Part shown: positions 1 through 9,026 of the stretch, one piece after another
Layout: each line of letters opens with the position of its first letter
How positions within the stretch are numbered: the first letter of the stretch is position 1
From: Methylophilus sp.
Lineage (GTDB): Bacteria > Pseudomonadota > Gammaproteobacteria > Burkholderiales > Methylophilaceae
Reading direction: 5' to 3'
NCBI RefSeq assembly: GCF_008015755.1
Contig: NZ_SSGF01000018.1
Span: 62,001-126,000, forward strand
Length of the DNA stretch: 64,000 nucleotides
Notes under the pieces: model-generated
The model's database searches: none
What the model saw: the letters and a program-made list of their open reading frames with translations, nothing else
What the model was told of the DNA's origin: nothing
Position numbers and translations under genes: made by a program

Positions 1-184
1 GCTTATGCTCGCTGATCCAGATCAATTGCGGAAAATGGCTGATCAGGCTGGTCAACATCGCTACTGAGCCAATCGCCACCAGCGTGGCGGGTAAGGCGCA
101 GCAAATCAGCGTCGAACCGCTGGTGAATAGCGAGAGCAAATTCAGCCGTCGGCTGGCTTGCAGAGGATTGATGTCTGCCGCCAT
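1..184 (-). CDS. Small membrane protein beside MerP-like gene, 3' end outside window
   Basis: Partial gene; the C-terminus lies beyond base 1. The readable protein begins MAADINPLQASRRLNLLSLF and continues into a hydrophobic helix with a CC pair (ICCALPATLVAIG). That resembles the first membrane helix of small mercuric/metal transport proteins of the MerT/MerC kind, where a membrane Cys pair hands metal inward. Its ATG (184-182) overlaps the TGA of the upstream HMA-domain gene in a TGATG junction, so the two are probably translationally coupled. Inference: inner-membrane partner of the periplasmic metal-binding protein encoded just upstream. The metal is not determinable from the sequence. 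Confidence 0.6.
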   Translation of the reverse strand, partial: MAADINPLQASRRLNLLSLFTSGSTLICCALPATLVAIGSVAMLTSLISHFPQLIWISEHK

Positions 185-525
185 CACTTGCTGCCTGCTT
201 TCTCGGCCTTGGCCACCTCTGCCTGGATCGCCTCTACGGTCTGGTTCACGCGCTCCAGCTTGCCCACCGAGTAACCGGCATCTTGGATCACTTTGCTAAA
301 TGCCTCATTCGACACCTCCTGGCCGTCTTTCAACTGCAAGGCCACCACGCGGCTCTTGAGGTCAACAAAAGCCACCTGCTTTTGCGGCAAGGCATTAAGT
401 TTTTTCTCTATGCCTTTGGCACAAAACGCACACACCATGCCGTTCACTTCGGCCTTAATCGTCGTTACGGCAAAGGCCGCAGGGGTCATGGCAGACAACA
501 TCAAAGTCACTAATAATTTTTTCAT
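184..525 (-). CDS. Periplasmic heavy-metal-associated (HMA, MerP-like) protein
   Basis: 113 residues. A signal peptide (MKKLLVTLMLSAMTPAAFA) is followed by one HMA fold with the metal-binding loop GMVCAFCAKGIEKKL, the classic MxCxxC of MerP, CopZ and Atx1-type chaperones. The C-terminal tail is charged and Lys/Glu/Ala-rich. It should bind a soft metal ion (Cu+ or Hg2+) in the periplasm and pass it to a membrane partner. It is followed, with overlap, by a small membrane protein with a Cys pair, and preceded at 27 bases by an outer-membrane-like protein gene. The linked set suggests a dedicated metal handling operon. Confidence 0.85.
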   Translation of the reverse strand: MKKLLVTLMLSAMTPAAFAVTTIKAEVNGMVCAFCAKGIEKKLNALPQKQVAFVDLKSRVVALQLKDGQEVSNEAFSKVIQDAGYSVGKLERVNQTVEAIQAEVAKAEKAGSK

Positions 526-551
526 TGCAATATCCTTTAAAAGTTAATTGG

Positions 552-1205
552 TTAAAACACAAACATGGCATTCAGGCGCGGCGCAAAGCCCTCGCCTTGC
601 CAGGGGTTGGTGACACCAAATTCCAGAAAGTAATTTTTGTTGATCAAGCGCAACGCCGGGGTGATTTGCAAGCCAGGATCGTTGTTACGCATGGTTTTGG
701 CTTCAATCACAAACCACGGCTGCGTCTGGTTAAAACCGGTTTCATAAAACGAAAACCCGGCCTGCACCGCAGCAGTGTCGTAGTTCATATTGGGCGCACG
801 GATCATGCGGGCTTTGGCCAAGAAATACAGCCGCGTGGATTCCATATCGAACTGCAAGCTGGGCGTATAGGCAAAGCCATCATACTGGCCACGCGCTTCG
901 CCCACGCTACCGTTGAACCAGACATTGGCTTGCGTCGATGGCAGGTTCCAGCGCTTGATGAGGCCGGTGTAATTGATGCCGGAAATGGTCGTCGCCTGCT
1001 CGCCTTTACCCGACATACGCATCTGCTCAACGCCGATGGCATGCCCAAACGCGGGCGAGTAGTTCAACATCCATTCCTGGTTATAGCGACCGATTTCGGT
1101 CATGAGCATGGCACTATCTTCAAAGCCCATGAGTGCCGCCGCGTGGGCAGGCGTTAACTGGGAGAGAAGTACGACACCAAGCGCAACATGATGTTGCTTA
1201 AACAT
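552..1205 (-). CDS. Exported outer-membrane-like protein of unknown function in metal module
   Basis: 217 residues with a signal peptide ending near AHA (residues 21-23). The mature part is rich in alternating aromatic/hydrophobic strands and ends in aromatic MFVF, typical of outer-membrane beta-barrel C-termini. No family can be named. It lies between a His/Cys-rich exported protein and an HMA protein on the same strand, so a role in metal passage or sensing across the outer membrane is an inference from context only. Confidence 0.7.
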   Translation of the reverse strand: MFKQHHVALGVVLLSQLTPAHAAALMGFEDSAMLMTEIGRYNQEWMLNYSPAFGHAIGVEQMRMSGKGEQATTISGINYTGLIKRWNLPSTQANVWFNGSVGEARGQYDGFAYTPSLQFDMESTRLYFLAKARMIRAPNMNYDTAAVQAGFSFYETGFNQTQPWFVIEAKTMRNNDPGLQITPALRLINKNYFLEFGVTNPWQGEGFAPRLNAMFVF

Positions 1206-1257
1206 AAAGCCTCCATATTCAATCTAACAAAACGTGTGGACGGACTTGTCCTGAGTG

Positions 1258-1632
1258 TTAGCTGAATATGGGTGGTTTGATAGCAGGAGGGTAAGTTTGA
1301 GAGTGCACAGGGTCGGCCGCAAACAAGGGGGCAGCGCTAGACTGTGCAATGATAGAAACGCCTGGAAACGCGTCTAAATGGGCGACGCCAGTGGTGACCA
1401 TGCAAAAACCACAGACCGTGCAGTGATGCTTGGCGGTCGTTGGATGGTCGCTAGCATGATGCATGCCTTGATGCTCATCCGCCATGTCATGACAAGGCAT
1501 CTCGTCCTGCTGTGCCTGCGCGGTGATACTAACTGGGTGCTCTGCGAGTGCCATTTGCAATGACATGACGTTGGCGGCCATGACAAAACATGGCAACCAG
1601 CAAATCAAAAATAAGCAAACGCGTTTTCGCAT
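1258..1632 (-). CDS. His/Met-rich exported protein with CTVCGFC motif (DUF2946-like)
   Basis: 124 residues. N-terminal signal peptide (residues 1-19, ending VMA), then a His/Met-rich stretch (CHDMADEHQGMHHASDH) and a CTVCGFC motif near the middle. Such exported proteins with clustered His, Met and a CxxCxxC core resemble DUF2946-type proteins commonly found next to copper or cobalt transport genes. It is the first gene of the four-gene minus-strand set reaching the window edge. Likely a periplasmic soft-metal binding protein; the family assignment is from memory of the motif pattern and is moderate. Confidence 0.65.
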   Translation of the reverse strand: MRKRVCLFLICWLPCFVMAANVMSLQMALAEHPVSITAQAQQDEMPCHDMADEHQGMHHASDHPTTAKHHCTVCGFCMVTTGVAHLDAFPGVSIIAQSSAAPLFAADPVHSQTYPPAIKPPIFS

Positions 1633-1693
1633 ATATGGCTAAGATAAGGCTAGCAAGTCATTAGTTCAAGTCCCGCGCGCATTTAATGTCGTG

Positions 1694-2176
1694 TTATACG
1701 TAGCGGATATCAATAATTTCATACTCGGTTTCTGCGCCAGGGGTCACCACGCGTATGGTATCACCGAGGTTTTTTGCCAATAACGCTTTCGCCATCGGCG
1801 ACACCCATGAAATATAACCCTGTGTCGGGTCCAACTCATCCTGGCCAACAATACGGATAGTCATTTCGCTGTCATCTACCAGGTTAAATAAGGTCACCCA
1901 GGCGCCAAAATAGACCTTTTCAGTATTCGTTTGCGTATGACTGTAGACGATCTCCGCCGCATCCATGCGCTTGGTTAAAAAGCGAATGCGCGAATCAATC
2001 TGCCGCAAGCGCTTTTTACCATAAATATAATCGCCGTTTTCGCTACGGTCACCATTGCCTGCGGCCCAACTTACCACACGCACCACTTCGGGCCGATCAA
2101 CCTTAATCAGATATTGAAATTCTTTTTCCAGCGCGGCATAGCCTTCTGGCGTAATGTAATTTTTCTGTTCAGCCAT
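1694..2176 (-). CDS. greB: Transcription elongation factor GreB
   Basis: 160 residues, normal length for GreB. GreB binds the RNA polymerase secondary channel and stimulates cleavage of backtracked transcripts. The N-terminal coiled coil (residues about 1-75) starts with YITPEGYAALEKEF and contains the GDRSENGDYIYGKKRLRQID hairpin tip, whose acidic residues coordinate the catalytic Mg2+. The C-terminal FKBP-like domain (about 80-160) holds the GYISWVSPMAKALL segment. GreB rather than GreA is preferred because of the FLTKRMDAAEIV linker and basic patch. Single gene, followed by the metal module on the same strand. Confidence 0.93.
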   Translation of the reverse strand: MAEQKNYITPEGYAALEKEFQYLIKVDRPEVVRVVSWAAGNGDRSENGDYIYGKKRLRQIDSRIRFLTKRMDAAEIVYSHTQTNTEKVYFGAWVTLFNLVDDSEMTIRIVGQDELDPTQGYISWVSPMAKALLAKNLGDTIRVVTPGAETEYEIIDIRYV

Positions 2177-2292
2177 CTAAACCCAACTCTATTGTGTAGG
2201 CGGTCATCAATCGCGTCATCATACAACGGATTACCGCCACAGCCATCGCCTGCTGTGAAATAGCGCCACGGCTTGCTTTATGAATCTTTTGT

Positions 2293-2314
2293 GAAGCTTT
2301 TTTTAAAAGGCTTC
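2293..2314. other. Hairpin upstream of chemoreceptor
   Basis: GAAGC and GGCTTC arms bracket a T/A-rich centre in the 240-base gap between the divergent greB and chemoreceptor genes. The rest of the gap is AT-rich and unremarkable and should hold promoters for both genes. The hairpin may be a weak terminator or chance. Confidence 0.3.
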
Positions 2315-2416
2315 ATTTAGCAATTTATTTTACGTAAATGGGTTGTGCGTCGTAAAGCATGACGCCCGTGGCAACGCAATGTTGCTGACTGACCCAGTAT
2401 TATCCAGAGGAATTGC

Positions 2417-4942
2417 ATGAAGAAATCCATCGCTCATTTGAATGTAGGCACCCGCTTGTTTTTGGGCTACGCGCTGCTGATCTTGTTTACCACCTTTATT
2501 TTTGTGATTGCCTGGCGCGGCTTCAACCACATTAATCACACCTGGCAACATTTTGAAAACATCCAATTGGTGAAAAGAACCCAGATTGAAAACGCCAGTA
2601 AAGGCCTGGGCGATGCCGTGCATCATTTCAAAAACTATGTGCTGCGCGGGGGCCGAGAAGCCAGCAAGTTTCAACACAGCATGGATGATATTGAATACGC
2701 CATGAAGGCCTATGCTGCCACCGGCGAACTCAACCAGCAGGAGCAGGAAATCTTAAGCAATATCACTCTCGCCGTGAACACTTACCGCGACGCCATCAAA
2801 CGTTGCGAAGCGCTTAAAGCGGATGGTATGAGCGTGACTGAAATAGACAGCACGGTAAAAGGCGCCGACAAGCCATTGAGCCACTCACTGCGCCTGCTGA
2901 TGGACATGAATATTGCAGGCGTCACGGATGCCTCTAGCCAGTTTGCCTCCACCATTGCCAGGGCCAATAAACACATTGAAATTGCCTTATTGATTGCCGT
3001 GGTCATGGCAATAGCCATTGCCTGGAAAATGACGCGTTCGATTACCACGCCACTCAAGCAGGCACTGACCTTGTCACAACACATTGCCAATGGTGAGTTT
3101 ATTTCACAAGACGCGCCAACGACCAATGACGAAACCGGCAAGCTGCTGCGCGAAATGCACCGCATGCAGTCGACCATTCAAAACATCGTGCAATCTCTCA
3201 ATGAAATGTCCAGCCAGCACCGTGACGGCATGATTGATTACCGCATCGACAGCCAGCCGTTTTATGGCGCTTATCAGCAACTCACCACAGGCATCAACCA
3301 GATGGTAGAAGAACATATTCTGGCGCAGACAAAATCGCTGCAAGTGGAAACGGCCTTTGGCCAGGGCGACTTTAACCAGCCACTGGAAACCTTCCCCAAC
3401 CAGCGCAGTTATATCAACCAGAGTATTGAACAGGTACGCCAGAACTTTAACCTGCTGATGGACGACGTCCATACCTTGTCACAAGCGGCCGAGCAGGGCC
3501 AACTGAATATCCGCGTCGATGTGTCCCGCCACCAAGGTGAGTTTCAACAGATCGTGGCAGGCTTTAACCAAACCCTAGACGCCGTGGTTGTGCCTTTGCA
3601 AACCACCGCCCGTTATCTGGACCAGATGGCGGCAGGACATATCCCTACGCAGATTGAAGAACATTTTGTCGGCGACTTTAACCTGATGCAAACCAGCCTC
3701 AAGCATTGCACGGGGGCGATTCATCAACTGATCAGCGATGTGCATCACCTGGCGTCGGCCGCACAGCAAGGCCAGTTAAATACCCGCGTCGATGTTGACG
3801 CGCACGCCGGGGATTTCCAGAAAATCATCCAGGGCATCAACCAGACGCTGGATGCGGTGGTCTCGCCGCTGCATGTGGCCGCAGACTGTGTGAAACGCAT
3901 TGCCGCCGGTGATATTCCTGCGCCTATCCATAATCAATACCATGGCGACTTCAAGGTGCTGATCAACAACCTGAATACCTGTATTTTGGCAGTGAACCGT
4001 CTGGTAGAAGACACCCGCCAGATTGCAGATGAAGCACAACAAGGCCAGTTATATAGCCTGGTCGATGTGACTACCCACGCGGGTGACTTTAGAGAGGCCC
4101 TGCAAGGCTCGCAGGAGATTCTGCAGCGCATGGTGGCGCCGATACACACGGTCAAGCAAGCGGCTGAAACTATCCATGTTGCAGCGGCTGAAATTGAAAA
4201 AGGCAACAATGACCTGTCGCGCCGCACTGAAACGCAGGCCAATGCGCTACAAGAAACATCCGCCAACCTCGAAACCCTGACCAGCAATATCAAGCAAACC
4301 GCCGAACATGCCCAACAAGCCAGCTTGCAAGCCAGCCAGGCTAACCAAATGGCGTTACAGGGCGGCGAAGCGTTTAATGCTCTAACCACCACCATGCAAG
4401 GTATTAATGAAACCTCGGCGCAAATTGCGCAAATTACCAGCCTGATTGACAGCATCGCCTTCCAGACCAACATCCTGGCGCTGAATGCCGCCGTGGAAGC
4501 CGCCCGCGCAGGTGAGGAAGGCCGTGGCTTTGCCGTGGTTGCCGGTGAAGTGCGCAACCTGGCCAAGCGCTCTGCCGCCTCTGCCAAAGAGATCAAAGAG
4601 CTGATCGCCGCCTCGGTGAGGCAAACCAATGCCAGCGCCAAGCAAGTGAGCCAGGCTGGCCATACCATGCATGAGATCGTGCATGCGGTACAACAAGTGT
4701 CTCACAGCATACAGGCGATTTCTGAGGCCTCTGGCCAGCAAAGCAGTGGCCTGGAACAAATCTACACGTCCATGACCTCAATTGATGAAACCACGCAGCA
4801 GAATGCGGCGCTCGTTGAAGAGGCTGCTGCCGCTGCAGAAAGCATGCTGGAGCAAGTGCATACGCTGGTCGAGTCAGTGAATCAATTTAAAATGCATGCG
4901 GCTGAACCCGCGAGCGATGAGCAGTGGCGGCTGATGGCCTAG
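2417..4942 (+). CDS. Methyl-accepting chemotaxis protein with poly-HAMP linker
   Basis: 841 residues, longer than the usual 500-600. Order: cytoplasmic start, TM1 (about 13-32), a periplasmic four-helix-bundle sensor (about 33-190, mostly helical), TM2 (about 192-212), HAMP, then an unusually long linker (about 215-585) built of repeated HAMP-like units with recurring motifs QQGQLNxRVDV, NQTLDAVV and IAAGDIP. It ends in the signalling domain with the hairpin tip [20 protein letters not shown] and flanking methylation helices. It signals ligand or energy state to CheA/CheW. RBS AGAGGA lies just before the ATG. No che genes are nearby. No C-terminal NWETF-like tether is present (it ends QWRLMA). 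Confidence 0.93.
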   Translation: MKKSIAHLNVGTRLFLGYALLILFTTFIFVIAWRGFNHINHTWQHFENIQLVKRTQIENASKGLGDAVHHFKNYVLRGGREASKFQHSMDDIEYAMKAYAATGELNQQEQEILSNITLAVNTYRDAIKRCEALKADGMSVTEIDSTVKGADKPLSHSLRLLMDMNIAGVTDASSQFASTIARANKHIEIALLIAVVMAIAIAWKMTRSITTPLKQALTLSQHIANGEFISQDAPTTNDETGKLLREMHRMQSTIQNIVQSLNEMSSQHRDGMIDYRIDSQPFYGAYQQLTTGINQMVEEHILAQTKSLQVETAFGQGDFNQPLETFPNQRSYINQSIEQVRQNFNLLMDDVHTLSQAAEQGQLNIRVDVSRHQGEFQQIVAGFNQTLDAVVVPLQTTARYLDQMAAGHIPTQIEEHFVGDFNLMQTSLKHCTGAIHQLISDVHHLASAAQQGQLNTRVDVDAHAGDFQKIIQGINQTLDAVVSPLHVAADCVKRIAAGDIPAPIHNQYHGDFKVLINNLNTCILAVNRLVEDTRQIADEAQQGQLYSLVDVTTHAGDFREALQGSQEILQRMVAPIHTVKQAAETIHVAAAEIEKGNNDLSRRTETQANALQETSANLETLTSNIKQTAEHAQQASLQASQANQMALQGGEAFNALTTTMQGINETSAQIAQITSLIDSIAFQTNILALNAAVEAARAGEEGRGFAVVAGEVRNLAKRSAASAKEIKELIAASVRQTNASAKQVSQAGHTMHEIVHAVQQVSHSIQAISEASGQQSSGLEQIYTSMTSIDETTQQNAALVEEAAAAAESMLEQVHTLVESVNQFKMHAAEPASDEQWRLMA

Positions 4943-4977
4943 GGTTGCAGGGTGACAGTCTTGCTGGCTGATCATGC

Positions 4978-5010
4978 ACTCACCATCCTACGTCGCGCAG
5001 GATGGTGAGT
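4978..5010. terminator. Hairpin between convergent chemoreceptor and LGFP gene
   Basis: A perfect 12-bp stem (ACTCACCATCCT with its reverse complement) and a 9-base loop lie between two convergent genes. It lacks a clear T-tract, so it may be a shared weak terminator or an mRNA 3' end structure. Confidence 0.55.
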
Positions 5011-5042
5011 CTCTCAGCAAGCACTAGATGCACTCAGTTGCG

Positions 5043-8000
5043 CTATATGCGTCTGGTTTCCATCACCTTGCCATCTAGTGGGTTCATGATCTGTAACTCC
5101 AATGCTGGCTCGCCAGCACCCTGCTCTAAGGCCACCCAATCCACCGGGCTCAAGTTCAAAGCGATGTCAGCCGGAAACGAAACCTGCTTGCTCATCACCG
5201 CAGCGGGCTTGCCCTTCACAAAAAGTTTGAGGTCAAACGTCACCGGCTGACCAGCACTTTGCAGTCGCACACTGCGGCAGGCATTATCATGCTGCAGTTG
5301 CAGGCGTTGTTTACCTTGCAACTGCAGGTTGCTCAGCTCGTAGCGGCGCTGTTTGTCAAAGCTGGTGAGCGAAATACTCAGTTGCTTGTTGAGCGCTTGC
5401 TCGGACGCCTCAAAGACCACCGAATGCAAACGCTCGCCTGCCAATGATACGTTCACCACATCGCTGGTATTCGCGATCACATTGGCGGTGAGCATCAGTT
5501 TTGCACCGCCTGAGGCAAGGCCCAGCTGATAATCGCCCTGACCTTGATTACGCACCTTCAAGGTTAACGCGCGCTGTTGGCGCAACACCTCATTGAGTAT
5601 CGGCGCGGCTTGAGAAATCTCGGTCACCTCACGCCCGACGGTCTGTGCGGCTTTGCTGGCCGCGCCATTGAGCGGTTGCGTGCTGAGGCCAGTTTTAAAC
5701 TTGGTGGATAGTCTACCTGCAGGCAGTGCGACCGGGCTCTGTTCTGACTGTAAGTGCTTGACGAGATCGGGACGCACATGCAAAGTCAGGTCTGGATACA
5801 TTTTGTTGCTGGCAGGCGTCTGACTGAGAAAGTAAAGATTAAACTGTTTACGCTTAAATAATTGACTCAGACTCGCGCCTGTTTTCACTTTACCCACCTG
5901 CTTGGCCACATCACTGAATTTTCTTTGCGCATGATGCTCCACCGGCAACAGATTTTTAATCCGCGTCCTCCGATCCGTATTCAGGCTACCATCGCTATTC
6001 ATCAGCGTCTCGCCCTGCTCATTGCTCACTTGCTCCAACTCAGACGATTCCCCGGCAAAAATCAGATAGATACCGCCGGTGATAAAGGTTAAAAAAGCCT
6101 CCCAAAAAGGCGTTCTCGGTTGACTAGACAATGCACTAAACGGCATGGCAAACATCCGCCCGCCGTTAAACAATCCTTCACCGCCGGTCCATGTCTCATT
6201 TTTACCATGCTGATACGCAAAGGTATTGGTTTTAGGATTGATGGTAATCACACGGTCACCGCCCTCATTGGTGTTGACTTTTGGAAAAGGTGAATTAGGG
6301 TTGGCCACATAGATGACCCACTCTTCTTCACTGCGTTTTTCCCAGCGGTAAGGCAGCACCACATGCCCACCCACCGGCGAAATGCCTTCGGATAAACAAA
6401 TCAAACTGTAGTTTTTTTGCTCAAAAGTCGTTTGTGAAAACTCAAAGTTTTGCACTGGGTCCCACATGCGCCCGCCTTTAATGGCATCAATCATGTAGCT
6501 CACCTGGCTACCGCCTAACTGATAGCCAAACTTGATTGAAATATCGCGCGTACGCTGTGCATCAAAATCATATTGTGAAATGAATGGCCGTGAACTCGAG
6601 ACGCCTTTGAGCGCATAAATCGCCTCCAGGCACATGCCAAAACAAGTGCCGGGTTTTGCAGCGCCCTTATAGACCGTCTCATAAAAGGCACGATTGAAGG
6701 GATGAATGAACCAGGTATCGTCGGCCTCTAAGTCGCTAAAGGTCGCAGCACAGGTGTCAAAGCTTAATTCTTTAATTTTAGGGTTTTTAAAGCTCCAGAA
6801 CAGGTTCTGCCTGAAATGGGCACTGTCGGTCGGATCAATCACGTTGTGATCGATAAACACGGTAAAACTCGCTCTGAACTTGCCATCAGGGCCTCTGGCA
6901 AAGGTGCCTAGATCATTGCCTTGCAAATCAGGCAGCGAGGTATCCCACAAGGTCTCTACGCCAAATGATTTGCTAAATTTTGCGATCAGGTCATCGTCAA
7001 AATTTAACCCTCCATCGACATCATAAGCCTGCATATTGACAGTGAGGATGGCATTGCCGTCATTCAGTGGAAAGTCGCAAATCAAGCCTTCATCGGCGTT
7101 ATTAAAGGTTTTTGTGCCTTGATTTGAATACTCACCAAACTGTTTTTCAAAGCGTAATTGCTGACCTTGCACAGGCTCAACCACTACTTGTGTGTGCACC
7201 AGTAAATCATCATTGTCTTCATCAGTTTCAAGCCGCGTGACTACCAGTTTTAAGCGGTTAACCAGACTGACCTGCCTGGTGGCGGCCTGCCATACCAGAA
7301 TGCCATGCTCAAAATTATTAAAGCGGCAGACATCATTCGGCGAATTGGTTTCATCAGAGCTTGGAAAGCCCAACTCCCCGGTCGGACCACGGTGATGCGT
7401 TTGATAAGCAGTGAGTAAATCCCCATGCACCTCATGCGCCCCGGTAGCCCCACTCCAGTAAATAGAGCCTTGCTTAAAGTGGCTCACCGCACCAATGGCC
7501 TGGCTGCCTTTAAAAACAGGCAACTCATCACTGATGGGGTAGCCTAAAAAACTGCTCTCCGCGCCCATGCTGCGGTATTTTTGCAAAATATCACCATGTA
7601 CTTCAAAAGCGCCACTGGCGGGATGCCAGTAAATATCCGCCTGGTCACAAGCAATGGCATAGCCACCGTTGGCTGCAGCGCGCTGATCGCTGGCAGGCAA
7701 GCCCAGCGCGCCTTTAACGTCAGCATGGCTACGATAGGTCTGGTAACAGTAACCATACATGACCACCGCATTGCCATTGGCACGCACCACAATCATGCCG
7801 CGCTCAAAATAGCAGACCTCACCGCCTTCGCCGGTGGGCTGGGTATCGGTGAGCGGAAAGCCCATGTAATCACGAATCGCACTATCGGTGCCGATTACTT
7901 TGTCATTAGCCAGCGCTTGCGACTTCCATTTGCGCTCAACAGCTTCAGACAATACATGGGCACCATAATCGGCATGATAAAAAATCATGCCGTGCTCAAA

Positions 8001-8111
8001 ATCCTGAAAACGGCCCTGCCCACTGGGCGTGGCTTGCTCCTCACTCACTGGCTTGCCTAAGGTCCCTTGTTCACCGCCCAGCGCTTGATACTTTTGTTGA
8101 ATCTCAGTCAT
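5043..8111 (-). CDS. LGFP-repeat protein with candidate papain-like cysteine peptidase core
   Basis: 1022 residues, no signal peptide visible. The N-terminal 280 residues hold about five LGFP repeats (for example LGYPISDE, LGFPSSDE, each followed by F..G.I.W/Y and HGDIL), a wall- or glycan-associated repeat. A beta-rich segment (about 285-450) follows. Residues 480-610 carry GTCFGMCLEA (Cys490, Cys494), GGHVVLPY (His583) and VANPNSPFP (Asn604/Asn606). The Cys...His...Asn order and local motifs resemble papain-like (C39/C58-style) peptidases. A hydrophobic stretch lies near 670-690 and the last 200 residues look like beta-sandwich. Activity is inferred, not established. Single-gene unit, divergent from the GntR gene. 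Confidence 0.75.
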   Translation of the reverse strand: MTEIQQKYQALGGEQGTLGKPVSEEQATPSGQGRFQDFEHGMIFYHADYGAHVLSEAVERKWKSQALANDKVIGTDSAIRDYMGFPLTDTQPTGEGGEVCYFERGMIVVRANGNAVVMYGYCYQTYRSHADVKGALGLPASDQRAAANGGYAIACDQADIYWHPASGAFEVHGDILQKYRSMGAESSFLGYPISDELPVFKGSQAIGAVSHFKQGSIYWSGATGAHEVHGDLLTAYQTHHRGPTGELGFPSSDETNSPNDVCRFNNFEHGILVWQAATRQVSLVNRLKLVVTRLETDEDNDDLLVHTQVVVEPVQGQQLRFEKQFGEYSNQGTKTFNNADEGLICDFPLNDGNAILTVNMQAYDVDGGLNFDDDLIAKFSKSFGVETLWDTSLPDLQGNDLGTFARGPDGKFRASFTVFIDHNVIDPTDSAHFRQNLFWSFKNPKIKELSFDTCAATFSDLEADDTWFIHPFNRAFYETVYKGAAKPGTCFGMCLEAIYALKGVSSSRPFISQYDFDAQRTRDISIKFGYQLGGSQVSYMIDAIKGGRMWDPVQNFEFSQTTFEQKNYSLICLSEGISPVGGHVVLPYRWEKRSEEEWVIYVANPNSPFPKVNTNEGGDRVITINPKTNTFAYQHGKNETWTGGEGLFNGGRMFAMPFSALSSQPRTPFWEAFLTFITGGIYLIFAGESSELEQVSNEQGETLMNSDGSLNTDRRTRIKNLLPVEHHAQRKFSDVAKQVGKVKTGASLSQLFKRKQFNLYFLSQTPASNKMYPDLTLHVRPDLVKHLQSEQSPVALPAGRLSTKFKTGLSTQPLNGAASKAAQTVGREVTEISQAAPILNEVLRQQRALTLKVRNQGQGDYQLGLASGGAKLMLTANVIANTSDVVNVSLAGERLHSVVFEASEQALNKQLSISLTSFDKQRRYELSNLQLQGKQRLQLQHDNACRSVRLQSAGQPVTFDLKLFVKGKPAAVMSKQVSFPADIALNLSPVDWVALEQGAGEPALELQIMNPLDGKVMETRRI

Positions 8112-8255
8112 GGCACTTCACCCTTTATGGTATTTTTTTGGTACTTAAATGGTTCCACAAAGAGAATTTAAATGCAATAAAATAATTAATCAAAGATAAA
8201 TAAAATTAACAATAAAGTAGACAAGTCGATATGAACGTCAATCTGTGAGTCGTTT

Positions 8256-8261
8256 TATAAT
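8256..8261 (+). promoter_or_regulatory. Consensus -10 box of the gntR-family gene
   Basis: TATAAT ends only six bases before the ATG at 8268, which would place the transcript start at or next to the start codon. No Shine-Dalgarno sequence precedes that ATG. No good -35 box is evident 16-18 bases upstream. The remaining gap to 8112 is strongly AT-rich and should also contain the divergent promoter. Confidence 0.45.
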
Positions 8262-8267
8262 GCAAGC

Positions 8268-9026
8268 ATGATGCACGATTACGATGAATTGATTGCGCGG
8301 CTTAAAGTCAGCGAAAAAACCTCTGAGCCTTATTATCAGCAGCTCAAACGCAACATTCTGACGCTGATTGAAAGTGGTGAGATTGAGCACGGCCATGGCT
8401 TGCCTTCTGAGCGCATGCTAGCGGAGGCGCTAAACCTGAGCCGGACGACCGTGCGGCGCTGTTATGAGGATTTACGCGCCAGCGGGCAAATTGATAGCGA
8501 TGGCCGCGCAGGCACGCTGGTGAAAGCCGCGCCAAAAATTTGTCCATCACTGGGCAAATTAAAAGGCTTTACCGAAGAAATGCGCGAGGTTGGCATCACT
8601 GCATCGGCCAAGATTGTGTCTCATCAGATGGTGTGCGATCGCACCATTGCCTCTATTTTTCAGCGCCCTTCGACCTCAAGCTTTTTACGGTTGGTGAGAA
8701 TTCGCCTGGGCGATGAGGTGCCGATGACGCGTGAAGTGGCCTGGTATGACCTGACGCTGGCACCGGCACTGGCCAACTGGGACCTGTCCGGCTCGGCGTA
8801 TCAATACCTTGAGCAGCAGTGTGGTATTCAATTAAGCTGGGCAGAGCAGTCGATTGAAGCGGTGATGAGTAATGAAGAAGAGTCGCGCGTGTTTGATTTT
8901 GAGCAAAGCAGTCCTTGCCTGCTACTCAAGCGTAAGTCTTATTCGCAACAGCAGCAACTGGTGGAATACGTCGAAGGCACTTTTCGCGGTGACGCCTACA
9001 CCTATCGCATCAAGCTAGAGGTGTAG
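8268..9026 (+). CDS. GntR-family transcriptional regulator (HutC/UTRA type)
   Basis: 252 residues. The N-terminal winged helix (about 15-85) has the GntR signature GHGLPSERMLAEALNLSRTTVRR. The C-terminal UTRA effector-binding domain (about 100-250) has FLRLVRIRLGDEVPMTREVAWYD. HutC-type regulators usually repress sugar, amino-acid or amino-sugar catabolic genes and release DNA on binding a small ligand. The gene ends convergently on a PfkB sugar kinase (17-base overlap) and is divergent from the LGFP gene, either of which could be a target. The start is either of two consecutive ATG codons; no RBS is seen, consistent with a leaderless message. Confidence 0.9.
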   Translation: MMHDYDELIARLKVSEKTSEPYYQQLKRNILTLIESGEIEHGHGLPSERMLAEALNLSRTTVRRCYEDLRASGQIDSDGRAGTLVKAAPKICPSLGKLKGFTEEMREVGITASAKIVSHQMVCDRTIASIFQRPSTSSFLRLVRIRLGDEVPMTREVAWYDLTLAPALANWDLSGSAYQYLEQQCGIQLSWAEQSIEAVMSNEEESRVFDFEQSSPCLLLKRKSYSQQQQLVEYVEGTFRGDAYTYRIKLEV

